From NCBI RefSeq assembly GCF_016786255.1, contig NZ_JADMKT010000075.1, positions 46,840 through 110,839 on the forward strand: 64,000 bases of DNA. The letters run 5' to 3'. Made by a program: the position numbers and the translations under genes. Below, in pieces: positions 44,862 to 53,184 of this stretch (the first letter of the stretch is position 1; every line of letters starts with the position of its first letter). This DNA comes from Robertkochia sediminum. GTDB lineage: Bacteria > Bacteroidota > Bacteroidia > Flavobacteriales > Flavobacteriaceae. The notes below the pieces were generated by a model. That model had not been told where the DNA came from. It searched no databases and saw only the letters and a list, made by a program, of their open reading frames with translations.

Positions 44862-44942
44862 TCTTTGATCTATGCGATTTCGTCTTGCTTCTTGAAAACG
44901 GATCACGCTTCCCTCATCACACTTCACCTTTGGTCAATACAA

Positions 44943-45089
44943 AAAAGAAAAGGCTGCACCCCTGCAGCCTTTACTAACCAACCAACTTAAATAATCAAAA
45001 ATCAACTAAAAATAGTGTCGACTTCATAAAGTACCCGGCAGTTGCCGGAGGGTACTTTAATAGCTTATGACAGCTATCTAAATCATCAT
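44943..45089 (-). ncRNA. Small-RNA unit C (about 145 nt, diverged)
   Basis: Minus-strand unit with the same order of parts as A and B but shorter. The 5' hairpin is ATAGCT-GTCATA-AGCTAT. A strong central hairpin follows, with stem AAAGTACCC/GGGTACTTT and inner GGCA/TGCC (45028-45058). Then come the conserved GATTATTTAAGTT and GGTTGGTTAGT, and a terminator AAAGGCTGCA-GGGG-TGCAGCCTTT followed by TCTTTTTT. The 17-codon frame of A and B is absent, which argues for an RNA product. It ends about 220 bp upstream of the S41 start. Confidence 0.65.
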
Positions 45090-45094
45090 CGGTG

Positions 45095-45133
45095 CAAATA
45101 TACTATGCATGCATAGTTTTTTGATTGTAAAAA
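45095..45133 (-). promoter_or_regulatory. Promoter of small-RNA unit C
   Basis: TTTTTACA (45126-45133), 23 nt, TATATTTG (45095-45102) on the minus strand. The spacer is unrelated to those of A and B apart from the first two bases, so the two boxes and their distance are conserved independently. A palindrome CTATGCATGCATAG sits directly before the -7 box. Confidence 0.75.
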
Positions 45134-45204
45134 ACGAGCATTAAATTGCTGTTTTACAGCACTATAACGTTGTAGTGGCGTCGGAATTCATAAGGACACA
45201 TCAA

Positions 45205-45250
45205 GGCATAAAAAAAACCGGATCGAACATGCTTTTATGTCTGATCCGGT
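45205..45250 (-). terminator. Terminator of the U32 peptidase/ferredoxin operon
   Basis: Stem ACCGGATC/GATCCGGT (45217-45250) with inner ACAT/ATGT pairs, followed on the minus strand by eight T residues. It lies 22 bp after the ferredoxin stop codon. Confidence 0.85.
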
Positions 45251-45272
45251 CTATATTTTCATGGATGATCCT

Positions 45273-45503
45273 CTATATCATTTTTGTGGTAATGATCTTT
45301 ACAGGGCATGCTTTCTGTGCTTCCACACACGGATCGTATATGGTATTGTCATGCGACTTGATCGTGTAAAACCCCTTCTTATCTTTCGAATGCAGGAGCA
45401 CACTTTTACCGTCTTTCTTAGACATTTGAAATTGCCCGGGTGCCAGTTCCACACAGTAATTACACCCAATACACTTTTCCCTTTGTAAAGTAACTACGAC
45501 CAC
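45273..45503 (-). CDS. 4Fe-4S ferredoxin
   Basis: The protein has 76 residues. CIGCNYCVE near the N-terminus supplies three cysteines. CVEAQKACPVK near the C-terminus supplies the fourth, making a single-cluster ferredoxin of the 3Fe-4S/4Fe-4S type. The start is GTG at 45503, whose G is the last base of the upstream TAG stop (TAGTG), so translation is coupled to the U32 peptidase. It is probably the electron donor or an Fe-S partner of that enzyme. Confidence 0.9.
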   Translation of the reverse strand: MVVVTLQREKCIGCNYCVELAPGQFQMSKKDGKSVLLHSKDKKGFYTIKSHDNTIYDPCVEAQKACPVKIITTKMI

Positions 45504-46744
45504 TATGCAGAAACGATTTTATACAGTTTATCAGACATACGAATTCTGAAATCGGTCTTAAAGGTACAACTATCTCCTTTTTGAGCCTGCTCTGCATTTT
45601 TATCATCTACCATCATTTCGGTAAGTTCGAATTCCTCTACCCCGGTGGTAGGTCCTGTGATCAGAAGTTTATCACCCACCTTGATGTCATAGGCTTCGAT
45701 CTTGAACTGGGCGATCCCGGCTTTCGGGAAGAAATGCTCACCCTTACCGACATATACCTTTTTCTGGGTAGCCTGCGATCCCGGACCATCACTCCACTCC
45801 CCGAGTTTTTGCCCCAGGTAGTATCCGTTCCAGAATCCGCGGTTGTATACTTTAGAAAGCTCTTCCATCCATTCGGCCACACGCTCTTCGGTGTAGGTTC
45901 CTTCATCATAGGCATCGATAGCCTCACGGTAGGTTTTGATCACCTTGGCCACGTATTCAGGAGCTCGTCCGCGACCTTCGATCTTAAGCACCTTGGCACC
46001 GGCGTCGATCACCTGATCGAGGATATCCAGTGTACAAAGATCTTTAGGCGACATCATATATTCGTTGTCGATCTCGATCTCGAATCCGCTCTCCTGGTCG
46101 ATCACGGTATATTTCTTACGGCAGTTCTGCTTGCAGGCTCCGCGGTTGGCCGAGGAGTTGTGTGAGTGCAGACTCAGGTAGCATTTACCTGAAACAGCCA
46201 TACAAAGCGCACCGTGACCAAAGATCTCGATCTCTACCAAATTCCCTGAAGGGCCTTTGATCTGCTCTTTCTCGATCTGCTCACAGATCTTCTTTACCTG
46301 GCGAAGACTAAGCTCGCGGCTCATCACCATGGTATCGGCGAACATGGCGTAGAAACGCACGGTCTCGATATTGGTGATATTGATCTGGGTAGAGATATGT
46401 ACTTCCATACCGATCTGACGGGCATAGGCGATCACCGCCTGGTCCATCACGATCACCGCGGTAATATCGGCAGCCTTAGCCTTATCGAGAAGGGTCTTGA
46501 TCAAGGTAAGGTCATGATCGTAGATGATGGTGTTCAGGGTAAGATACGTCCTCACGTTCTTCTCCTTACACCTTCTGGTGATCTCCGGAAGATCGTCCAT
46601 GGTGAAATTGATACTGGCACGGGCTCTCATATTCAATTGGTCTACTCCAAAGTATACAGAGTCGGCACCATTGTCGATCGCAGCCTGAAGGGATTCAAAA
46701 TTCCCTGCAGGGGCCATTAATTCAATTTTTCCGGATTCGGTCAT
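45503..46744 (-). CDS. U32-family peptidase-like RNA hydroxylation protein
   Basis: About 413 residues are read from the ATG at 46744 (MTESGKIELMAPAGN); a start eight codons upstream adds an unconserved tail. The N-terminal TIM-barrel-like part has MAPAGNFESLQAAIDNGADSVYFG. The U32 signature region has EIEIFGHGALCMAVSGKCYLS and the cysteine cluster NRGACKQNCRKKY. The family includes TrhP (YegQ), for tRNA U34 5-hydroxylation, and RlhA, for 23S rRNA C2501 hydroxylation, rather than true proteases. Single-base coupling to a ferredoxin fits a redox role. Which RNA is the substrate cannot be decided here. Confidence 0.92.
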   Translation of the reverse strand: MTESGKIELMAPAGNFESLQAAIDNGADSVYFGVDQLNMRARASINFTMDDLPEITRRCKEKNVRTYLTLNTIIYDHDLTLIKTLLDKAKAADITAVIVMDQAVIAYARQIGMEVHISTQINITNIETVRFYAMFADTMVMSRELSLRQVKKICEQIEKEQIKGPSGNLVEIEIFGHGALCMAVSGKCYLSLHSHNSSANRGACKQNCRKKYTVIDQESGFEIEIDNEYMMSPKDLCTLDILDQVIDAGAKVLKIEGRGRAPEYVAKVIKTYREAIDAYDEGTYTEERVAEWMEELSKVYNRGFWNGYYLGQKLGEWSDGPGSQATQKKVYVGKGEHFFPKAGIAQFKIEAYDIKVGDKLLITGPTTGVEEFELTEMMVDDKNAEQAQKGDSCTFKTDFRIRMSDKLYKIVSA

Positions 46745-47276
46745 AGCTTCAATTTTTAGCGGATGCAAAAATACGATTTTAGATGAAATATAAAAGCATC
46801 CGTTATCTTAAATATTACGCAAAAACCTGAATAACAATCAAATACCCTATCTTACGAGATCATTCACTCCCCGGACGCTGACTACAAGGGTTTTCCGGAG
46901 GTGTCGGGATATCCTAAGCGACCCAGCTCCTCCTCCATTTTTCACCCCTCGGTTACCAGACGATCATGGCCCTTTCTTTCCTACTTTTTTATATATTTAT
47001 CCGGCTAACCAATGCAATTAAACTCCTGGAAACTTACCTCCATACCCCACTTCCCTATTGCAAACCTCTAACGCTTAGAGGCCTGCAACCTATTTTTAAT
47101 TGCTGAAGCATCCCTACCGGCCCTTAGGGCGGCGTATACCATATTCCTATTTCTTAGCCCTAAGCCCACGATCCACTATGGACCTCAGGACAAGTCATGG
47201 TCCTGACAGGTCATATAATCCAAAAGTGTTCCTGAGGGAGCAGAAGAACAAGATCATCAAAGAACATCAATACCAT
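46745..47276. other. Long spacer and leader of the cyanophycinase-like operon
   Basis: These 532 bp separate divergent genes. A hairpin at 47180-47212 (TCAGGAC/GTCCTGA, extended by GACC/GGTC across a 2-nt bulge) would lie in the leader of the downstream operon. No known riboswitch pattern was recognised. A 46-codon frame at 46966 is not supported. Confidence 0.5.
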
Positions 47277-48221
47277 ATGAGCACAACATCAAAATACACC
47301 CTATGCATCCACGGCGGTGCCGGGGTCATCACCAAAGAAGAACTCAGCGATGCCGAAAGAGCATCGATCGTAAACGACCTCAACGCCAGCCTCATTGCCG
47401 GAGAGGAAGTTTTAAAATCCGGAGGTTCAGCCACCGATGCGGTTTGCGCTGCCGTAACCGCCCTGGAGAACAGTCCGAACTTTAATGCAGGAAAAGGCTC
47501 GGTTTACGCCCGTAGTGGAAAACATTACCTGGAAGCCTCTGTAATGGACGGAAAGACATTAAAGGCAGGAGCACTGGCCAACAGCCAGACCATTAAGAAT
47601 CCCGTAAAAATGGCTAAGGTGCTTATGGACCGGGACGATATCGTTTTTCTTTCCGGCGAAGGGGTCGATGCCATGGCGAAAGATCATGGTATGGAGATCG
47701 TAGACAATACCTGGTTCGATACGCCCTTTCGTAAAGAGCAGTGGAAAATGGCCAAAAAGATGGCCGGAGACCAGACCTTCCTCGACCATACCAACTTTAA
47801 AAAGGGAACGGTAGGGGCCGTAGCTATCGACAGTGAAGGTAACCTGGCCGCTGCTACTTCCACAGGAGGGATGACCAATAAGATAGACGGACGAATTGGC
47901 GATACGGCCATGATCGGTTGTGGGACTTATGCCAATAATAAAACCTGTGCGGTTTCCTGCACCGGGATCGGCGAGATGTTCATTCGCGCTACCGTGGCTT
48001 CACGTGTTTCAGATATGATGGAATACGGTAACATCTCATTTAAACTGGCAGCACAGCGCTCTATCGACGAGCAAGCCGCCCTGGAAGGTGATGGTGGGAT
48101 CATTGCCATTGACCGGAATGGAGATTTTACCATGCCGTACAATTCAGAAGGCATGTATCGCGGCGTGGTTACCCAAGATGACCGTAAGGTATATATCTGG
48201 GATACCCCTGAAAACAATTAA
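47277..48221 (+). CDS. Isoaspartyl peptidase/L-asparaginase (Ntn hydrolase)
   Basis: About 314 residues are read from the ATG at 47277; a longer open frame upstream has no family similarity. IHGGAGVI near residue 11 and SGGSATDAVCAAVTALENSPNFNAGKGSVY are typical of the alpha subunit. The autocleavage site precedes T178 in KKGTVGAVAID, the N-terminal nucleophile of the beta subunit. The enzyme splits beta-aspartyl dipeptides. No signal peptide is present, so it is probably cytoplasmic. It is the first gene of an operon with a cyanophycinase-like lipoprotein (21 bp) and a permease. Confidence 0.95.
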   Translation: MSTTSKYTLCIHGGAGVITKEELSDAERASIVNDLNASLIAGEEVLKSGGSATDAVCAAVTALENSPNFNAGKGSVYARSGKHYLEASVMDGKTLKAGALANSQTIKNPVKMAKVLMDRDDIVFLSGEGVDAMAKDHGMEIVDNTWFDTPFRKEQWKMAKKMAGDQTFLDHTNFKKGTVGAVAIDSEGNLAAATSTGGMTNKIDGRIGDTAMIGCGTYANNKTCAVSCTGIGEMFIRATVASRVSDMMEYGNISFKLAAQRSIDEQAALEGDGGIIAIDRNGDFTMPYNSEGMYRGVVTQDDRKVYIWDTPENN

Positions 48222-48242
48222 ATAACCCCAAAAAACAACTTT

Positions 48243-49139
48243 GTGAAAACTACTACCACCCTACTCAGCCTCTTCGCGGCGGTTACCTTTTTAACCTCCT
48301 GCAATGAGACGCATAAAACCGAAGAAACTACTGAAACAGTGGCCACCGAAGCTTCCACTACTAAAGGATCGCTCTTTATCATAGGCGGCGGTAAGCGTCC
48401 GCCGGAACTGGTTAAAGAACTTATGGACCTTAGTAAGCTCGAAGAAGAAGATCATTACGGGGTGATCCTTCCCATGTCGAGCTCCGAGCCCGACTCTTCA
48501 GCCTGGTATGCCCGTAAGCAGTTCACCGACCTGGGCGTGGCCGAAACCAAGCTTGCCGGATTCAACTTTACCAAAGAACATATGCCCCAGGCATGGATCG
48601 ACTCTGTAGAAAATGCCAGCCTGGTCTATATTTCCGGAGGCGATCAGAACCGCTTTATGGGTATCGTTAAAGGAACTCCCATAGCCACCGCCATTCACAA
48701 GGCCTATGAGCAGGGAGCCGTGATCGCAGGAACCAGTGCGGGGGCTGCCGTAATGAGTAAGAAGATGATCACCGGTGATGAGTACAAGCACCCGGAATAC
48801 ACCGGGGAGTTCCGCACCATCGAAGCCGAGAATATTGAGATCGCCGAAGGGTTAGGACTTGCTCCCGAGCTTATCGTTGACCAGCATTTTATCTGGCGTA
48901 TGCGTATGAACCGTTTGCTGAGCGTTGCTATAGAACACCCGGAAGAAGTGGCCGTAGGTATTGATGAATCAACCGCCCTGATCGTAGACCGAAATGGCTA
49001 TCGCACTACAGGGAAGTCACAGATCATCGTGGTCGAAAGCAGGACTGACAACTTGCAAACAAAGAACGGACTCCTGGGGAGCGACAACCTGAAGGTTCAG
49101 GTGGTTCTACCTGGAGAAACCTTTACTATTGGCAACTAA
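48243..49139 (+). CDS. Cyanophycinase-like S51 peptidase, lipoprotein
   Basis: The protein has 298 residues from a GTG start, with a lipoprotein signal ending at C20 (FLTSCNETH). After an acidic Thr/Glu-rich linker the S51 fold begins (KGSLFIIGGGKRP). The nucleophile is S165 in AGTSAGAAVMS and the conserved VDQHFIWRMRMNRLL gives H215. Cyanophycinases cut cyanophycin (multi-L-arginyl-poly-L-aspartate) to beta-Asp-Arg. With the isoaspartyl peptidase upstream and the permease downstream (15 bp), the operon looks built to use exogenous cyanophycin or isopeptides. Confidence 0.92.
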   Translation: MKTTTTLLSLFAAVTFLTSCNETHKTEETTETVATEASTTKGSLFIIGGGKRPPELVKELMDLSKLEEEDHYGVILPMSSSEPDSSAWYARKQFTDLGVAETKLAGFNFTKEHMPQAWIDSVENASLVYISGGDQNRFMGIVKGTPIATAIHKAYEQGAVIAGTSAGAAVMSKKMITGDEYKHPEYTGEFRTIEAENIEIAEGLGLAPELIVDQHFIWRMRMNRLLSVAIEHPEEVAVGIDESTALIVDRNGYRTTGKSQIIVVESRTDNLQTKNGLLGSDNLKVQVVLPGETFTIGN

Positions 49140-49154
49140 AAAAACACCCTCACT

Positions 49155-50543
49155 ATGCGATTTACCAAGAAGTTTCCCGATACCATAACCATTATCCTGA
49201 GCATCAGTATCATTTTTATTCTCCTCACCTGGATCGTTCCGGCCGGGGAATACGCACGAGAAACCGTGAACAATGTCGAGGTAGTCGTTGCCGACTCCTA
49301 CGAGAAAGTACCCGCGAATCCGCAAGGTCTTGGCGACCTGCTCATGGCTCCAATCAAGGGAATGACCTCAGCGGCCTTTGTGATCGCTTTTATCTTTATC
49401 GTTGGGGGTGCCTTTTCTATTGTGAACAAAACGGGCGCCATCAATGCCGGAATTTTCAGGATCATCGAAATGAGCAAGAGCAGACCGGCCACCAAGAAAT
49501 TCATCGTTCCCGGGGTTACCGCCCTGTTCTCTCTGGCAGGGGCCACTTTTGGCATGAGTGAAGAGATCCTGGTATTTATCCTGATCACCATTCCGCTTGC
49601 TCGGGCCCTGCATTATGACGCCATCGTTGCAGCGGCTATTCCGGTGATCGGTACCGGGGTTGGTTTTGCCGGTGCTATTACCAATCCGTTCACCATCGGG
49701 ATCGCCCAGACCATAGCCGAAGTTCCGCTATTTAGCGGAATGGGATACCGCTTTGTGGTTTGGATCGTGCTAACCACCATTGCGTGTATCGCATTACAAC
49801 GCTATGCATCCCGCATCGACAAGGACCCGACAAAGAGTCCGATGTATCGCCTGGGATCGGTACTTGATAAGGAGCAGGATGAGCCTGAGATCCCCGAGCT
49901 GAACACCCGCAGAAAGCTTATCCTTCTGGCCTTTCTGGCGGCCATCATTGCCCTGGTCGTAGGAGTGAATAGTTTTGATTGGTATATCAATGAGATCGCA
50001 GCCTTGTTTCTCGGATTGGCCGTGGTAAGTGCCGTGATCTACAAATTGAACATCGACATCGCCATAAAAGAATTTACTCAGGGAGCAAAAGATATGATGA
50101 CTGCCGCCCTGGTGATCGCCCTGTCTAAAGGATTATTGGTGATCAGTGAAGATGGAAAGATCATTGACACCTTATTACATACGGTAGCAGTGCTGGCTGG
50201 TGATTCCAACCAGGTGATCTCCTCCCAGCTTATGTTCGTGTTTCAATGTACGCTTAACTTCTTTATCCCATCGGGATCCGGACAGGCCGCATTGACCATG
50301 CCTATTATGGCGCCTTTGAGTGATCTGCTGGGTATAAGCAGGCAGGTGGCTGTGCTTGCGTTTCAGATGGGCGACGGACTCACCAATATGATCGTACCCA
50401 CCAGCGGGGTAACCATGGGAGTGCTTTCTATCGCGGGAATACCCTATGATAAATGGTTTAAATGGGCATTGCCTTACCTGGTGATCCTGTTTATTGCAGC
50501 CTTGGTATTAATGGCCCCTCCGATCCTGTTTTTTGAGTGGTAA
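49155..50543 (+). CDS. YfcC-family (DcuC/ArcD-like) membrane transporter
   Basis: The protein has 462 residues and about 11-12 transmembrane helices. It starts KKFPDTITIILSISIIFILLTWIVPAGEY, typical of the YfcC family, with GATFGMSEEILVFILITIPLA, GVGFAGAITNPFTIGIAQ and FIPSGSGQAALTMPIMAPL. Family members move basic amino acids, dipeptides or C4-dicarboxylates. From context it probably imports beta-Asp-Arg or another product of the cyanophycinase-like enzyme (inference). It is the last gene of the three-gene operon. Confidence 0.92.
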   Translation: MRFTKKFPDTITIILSISIIFILLTWIVPAGEYARETVNNVEVVVADSYEKVPANPQGLGDLLMAPIKGMTSAAFVIAFIFIVGGAFSIVNKTGAINAGIFRIIEMSKSRPATKKFIVPGVTALFSLAGATFGMSEEILVFILITIPLARALHYDAIVAAAIPVIGTGVGFAGAITNPFTIGIAQTIAEVPLFSGMGYRFVVWIVLTTIACIALQRYASRIDKDPTKSPMYRLGSVLDKEQDEPEIPELNTRRKLILLAFLAAIIALVVGVNSFDWYINEIAALFLGLAVVSAVIYKLNIDIAIKEFTQGAKDMMTAALVIALSKGLLVISEDGKIIDTLLHTVAVLAGDSNQVISSQLMFVFQCTLNFFIPSGSGQAALTMPIMAPLSDLLGISRQVAVLAFQMGDGLTNMIVPTSGVTMGVLSIAGIPYDKWFKWALPYLVILFIAALVLMAPPILFFEW

Positions 50544-50582
50544 TTTTTTTGAAAAGCATTTCACCAATTCAAAGGATTTTTT

Positions 50583-50590
50583 TAGTTTTG
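50583..50590 (+). promoter_or_regulatory. -7 box of tRNA-Leu
   Basis: TAGTTTTG matches TAnnTTTG and lies 39 bp before the mature tRNA. No TTTG element is found at standard spacing. Confidence 0.45.
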
Positions 50591-50629
50591 GCCCGCCTAA
50601 AGCAAGAAACGTTCTTTGCAAGGCAAGCC

Positions 50630-50710
50630 GCACATGTGGTGAAATGGTAGACACGCTGTCTTCAGGTGGCAGTGCCCTCGGGCGTGGAGGTTCGACTCCT
50701 CTCATGTGCA
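50630..50710 (+). tRNA. tRNA-Leu (CAG)
   Basis: An 81-nt class II tRNA. The acceptor is GCACATG/CATGTGC with discriminator A. The anticodon arm is CTGTC-TTCAGGT-GGCAG, with anticodon CAG and one T-G pair. A long variable arm and the T loop TTCGACT complete it. CCA is not encoded. Confidence 0.95.
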
Positions 50711-50714
50711 CATG

Positions 50715-50747
50715 ATCCCGGTCAACGCAAGTTGATCGGGATTTTTT
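50715..50747 (+). terminator. Terminator of tRNA-Leu
   Basis: Stem ATCCCGGTCAAC/GTTGATCGGGAT with one mismatch and loop GCAA, followed by T6. Confidence 0.85.
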
Positions 50748-50788
50748 GTTTAGTCCCGTCGGCAGTTTACTGGCGTAAGGGAATAAGC

Positions 50789-50955
50789 AAAAAATCCCAA
50801 AGGCTGCGATAGCAGGCCCGGGATCATGGGTAAAGCACCCCCTCCGAGGTTGACCGAGCGCAGCGAGGTACTCCTCCCTAAAAGTAACAGGTAATAGGTG
50901 ACACGTAACAGGAGCTAAAAAATCCCAAAGGCTGCGATAGCAAGCCCGGGATCAT
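50789..50955. repeat. Two copies of a 39-bp repeat and related motifs
   Basis: Copies at 50789-50827 and 50917-50955 differ at one position and contain AATCCCAAAGGCTGCGATAG and CCCGGGATCAT. Between them is TTGACCGAGCGCAGCGAGGT, also present at about 52688 and, in variant form, at 15173 and 16627. The spacer 50956-51286 shows no gene. Confidence 0.8.
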
Positions 50956-51286
50956 ACCCCTGTACTATATTTTCAGCCTACGGAAGAACTCTCACTCTTT
51001 CAAAGTTCACTCAACAACCAATCTGACAATCATAGAATATCATTACTCTAAACACAAGAAGGATTAAAAAGTGACTAATTCGGGAGTACTTTTGAAATAG
51101 TTAAAAAGACTCACCAGCTTATTCAAATCACCTGTAATCAACGGCCTTCCTGTAAGCTACCTCAAAATGGAACTGCTTAATCGGATCATATTTCGCTCAT
51201 ACTTGAACCGAATAGGATTGGTAATCGGCTCAAAGGACGTAACCTTTCCTGAATGGTTCTTCGGTTTCCAAAATTCAAACATTTTA

Positions 51287-51313
51287 AAAAGTAAACATAA
51301 TTGTTTACTTTTG
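51287..51313 (+). promoter_or_regulatory. Promoter/operator of the toxin-antitoxin module
   Basis: A perfect 11-bp inverted repeat AAAAGTAAACA-TAAT-TGTTTACTTTT (51287-51312) overlaps a TACTTTTG -7 box (51306-51313). The antitoxin ATG follows 9 bp later. A palindrome covering the promoter is the usual arrangement for autorepression by an HTH antitoxin. Confidence 0.8.
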
Positions 51314-51322
51314 TGAGTATCT

Positions 51323-51844
51323 ATGCAAACAAACATGTTACCTGAAATAGCTAAAATAAAAGGAGTTCATCCCGGGCTTGTATTAAAGCGTGAGCTCAAG
51401 CGCAATCATATTAAAAGCTCTGCATTAGCTATGGCTATAGGTGAACACAAGCAAACCCTAAGCGCCATCATCAATCAGCGCAGAGGTATAAATCCGGAAT
51501 TATCCGTTAAGCTGGGTTCCTACTTTGATATCGAGGAAGACTACTTCATGATGTTGCAAGCCGCCTACGAGGTCAAAAATAGTTTGACTGCAAAACAGCA
51601 AAGAACACCCGACCTCAGCAAGTTCAGGAAGGTATTGTTTTGGGACACCTCTATGAATCAGATCGATTGGATAAAAAACAAACGTGTGGTTATCCAGCGA
51701 ATATTGGAACGCGGCAATGAATCGGAGATCAGGGAAATGATCAATTTTTATGGCAAACCGGCGGTATCAAAAATAGTCAGTTCCATAAAAAATTCACGCT
51801 TACCTTCATTTGAAAAAAATGCAGAAGCTTATAACCTTATCTGA
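51323..51844 (+). CDS. HigA-like HTH antitoxin with DUF6922-like C-terminus
   Basis: The protein has 173 residues. The XRE-type HTH (about 13-70) has HPGLVLKRELKRNHIKSSALAMAI and GINPELSVKLGSYF, as in plasmid-maintenance antidote proteins. The C-terminal part has LFWDTSMNQIDWIKNKRVVIQRILERG, a pattern known from DUF6922 proteins that often precede AbiEii-like toxins. An ATG four codons in would allow a longer leader. It lies 6 bp before the toxin gene and under a palindromic operator, so it probably represses its own operon. Confidence 0.88.
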   Translation: MQTNMLPEIAKIKGVHPGLVLKRELKRNHIKSSALAMAIGEHKQTLSAIINQRRGINPELSVKLGSYFDIEEDYFMMLQAAYEVKNSLTAKQQRTPDLSKFRKVLFWDTSMNQIDWIKNKRVVIQRILERGNESEIREMINFYGKPAVSKIVSSIKNSRLPSFEKNAEAYNLI

Positions 51845-51850
51845 ATTTAA

Positions 51851-52498
51851 ATGCACTTACATCGCAATACTGTTTCTGACCTGCTTTGGGATTCGTTAAC
51901 CACGCTCATGGCGCTTAAAGAATTTGATCCCTTTCGTTTGGTTGGTGGTACCGCATTGAGTCTGCAACAAGGACACAGGAAATCTGTGGATATTGATCTG
52001 TTTACCGATAAGGAATATGGCTCTGTAGATTTTGGGCAGTTGGATGAAGTATTAAAACAGACATTCCCTTATGTGCAATCGCCAATAGCCGGTGAGATCG
52101 CATTTGGAACCTCCTATTTCATTGGAGAAAATCAAGATAAGGCCATTAAACTGGACCTCTTTTATACAGACCCCTTTGCATTTCCATTATTAGACGTCAT
52201 GAATATACGCCTGGCATCCACCCGGGAAATAGCCGCCATGAAACTGGAAGTGATCGCTAATGGTGGCCGAAAGAAGGATTTTTGGGATCTGCATGAGCTT
52301 CTTGATGTTTACACTATAGAAGAAATGTTCGGATTCTATAAGACCAGAAATCCATATGGCGCTACCACCCAGGAACTCCTGGCGGCTTGTTTGAACCATT
52401 CACTCGCCGATGAAGATTTCACCCCGAATTGTTACCGGAACAAAGCCTGGGAACTCATAAAACTGGATTTAGTGGAACAGGTCGAAAAGTTGTCCTGA
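51851..52498 (+). CDS. AbiEii/AbiGii-type nucleotidyltransferase toxin
   Basis: The protein has 215 residues. The nucleotidyltransferase motif FRLVGGTALSLQQGHRKSVD continues as IDLF: GGTAL at 32-36 and the catalytic Asp pair in D47-I-D49. A third conserved block is MKLEVIANGGRKKDFWDLHELL. AbiEii (MenT-like) toxins transfer nucleotides to tRNA acceptor ends, and the AbiE system gives abortive phage defence. The partner here is a HigA/DUF6922 antitoxin rather than classic AbiEi. The gene pair is 6 bp apart. Confidence 0.9.
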   Translation: MHLHRNTVSDLLWDSLTTLMALKEFDPFRLVGGTALSLQQGHRKSVDIDLFTDKEYGSVDFGQLDEVLKQTFPYVQSPIAGEIAFGTSYFIGENQDKAIKLDLFYTDPFAFPLLDVMNIRLASTREIAAMKLEVIANGGRKKDFWDLHELLDVYTIEEMFGFYKTRNPYGATTQELLAACLNHSLADEDFTPNCYRNKAWELIKLDLVEQVEKLS

Positions 52499-52755
52499 AG
52501 TCCTTAATTGTATCCTTTTTTTATTCCTTGATCCCTTCCCAGTTAGAATGGCAAGGTAACCTCAGTCACTTCTCCATAATTTATAATTATCCGTATTTTC
52601 TTCAAAAAAGTTACTTGCAGGGGAAGGTAAAAGACCTCCTTGCTAACTTTATAGAAAATAAAGAGGCCTGACCAAGCACCCCCAAGGTTGACCGAGCGCA
52701 GCGAGGTCTCATCAAGAGATTTAATCCATACATTTAGGCCATAAACAACTTTCCT

Positions 52756-53184
52756 ATGAAAGACCCATTCAACCTGAAACGCTTCCTCGAGGCTCAGTCT
52801 GACGGTTATGTAATTGCCTTGAACGAAATAAAGAGCGGACAAAAATGCAGCCCTTGGATGTGGTATATCTTCCCTCAATTCGCATGCCTCGGCAGGAGCA
52901 GTACGACCGTATACTATGCCATTAAAAGTACAGAAGAAGCCCGTGCTTATCTCGATCACCACATCCTGGGGAGTCGGTTAATGGAGATCACTAAAGTCTT
53001 TCTTGAATTAGAAAACAAAAGTGCCCGGGAGATCCTTGGCAGTCCGGACGACCTGAAGATGAAGTCGTCAATGACTCTTTTTAACCTCATCCAGGGCGAG
53101 CGTAGCTTGTTCGATGCCGTCCTGAATAAGTATTATGGCAATAGACGTTGTCAAAAAACGAAACTGGTATTTACTGGTAATTGA
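52756..53184 (+). CDS. DUF1810 family protein
   Basis: The protein has 142 residues, the usual size. The family pattern is clear: FNLKRFLEAQSDGYVIALNEIKSGQKCSPWMWYIFPQFACLG (key WMWYIFPQ), SRLMEITKVFLEL and DDLKMKSSMTLF near the end. The product is cytoplasmic and of unknown function. A repeat with GACCGAGCGCAGCGAGGT precedes it. Confidence 0.92.
   Translation: MKDPFNLKRFLEAQSDGYVIALNEIKSGQKCSPWMWYIFPQFACLGRSSTTVYYAIKSTEEARAYLDHHILGSRLMEITKVFLELENKSAREILGSPDDLKMKSSMTLFNLIQGERSLFDAVLNKYYGNRRCQKTKLVFTGN

Noticed and set aside
46966-47106. A 46-codon frame (MALSFLLFYIF...) in the spacer before the isoaspartyl peptidase
   Set aside because: No promoter, no domain, and a proline/leucine-rich tail typical of random frames. 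Nothing distinguishes it from chance.
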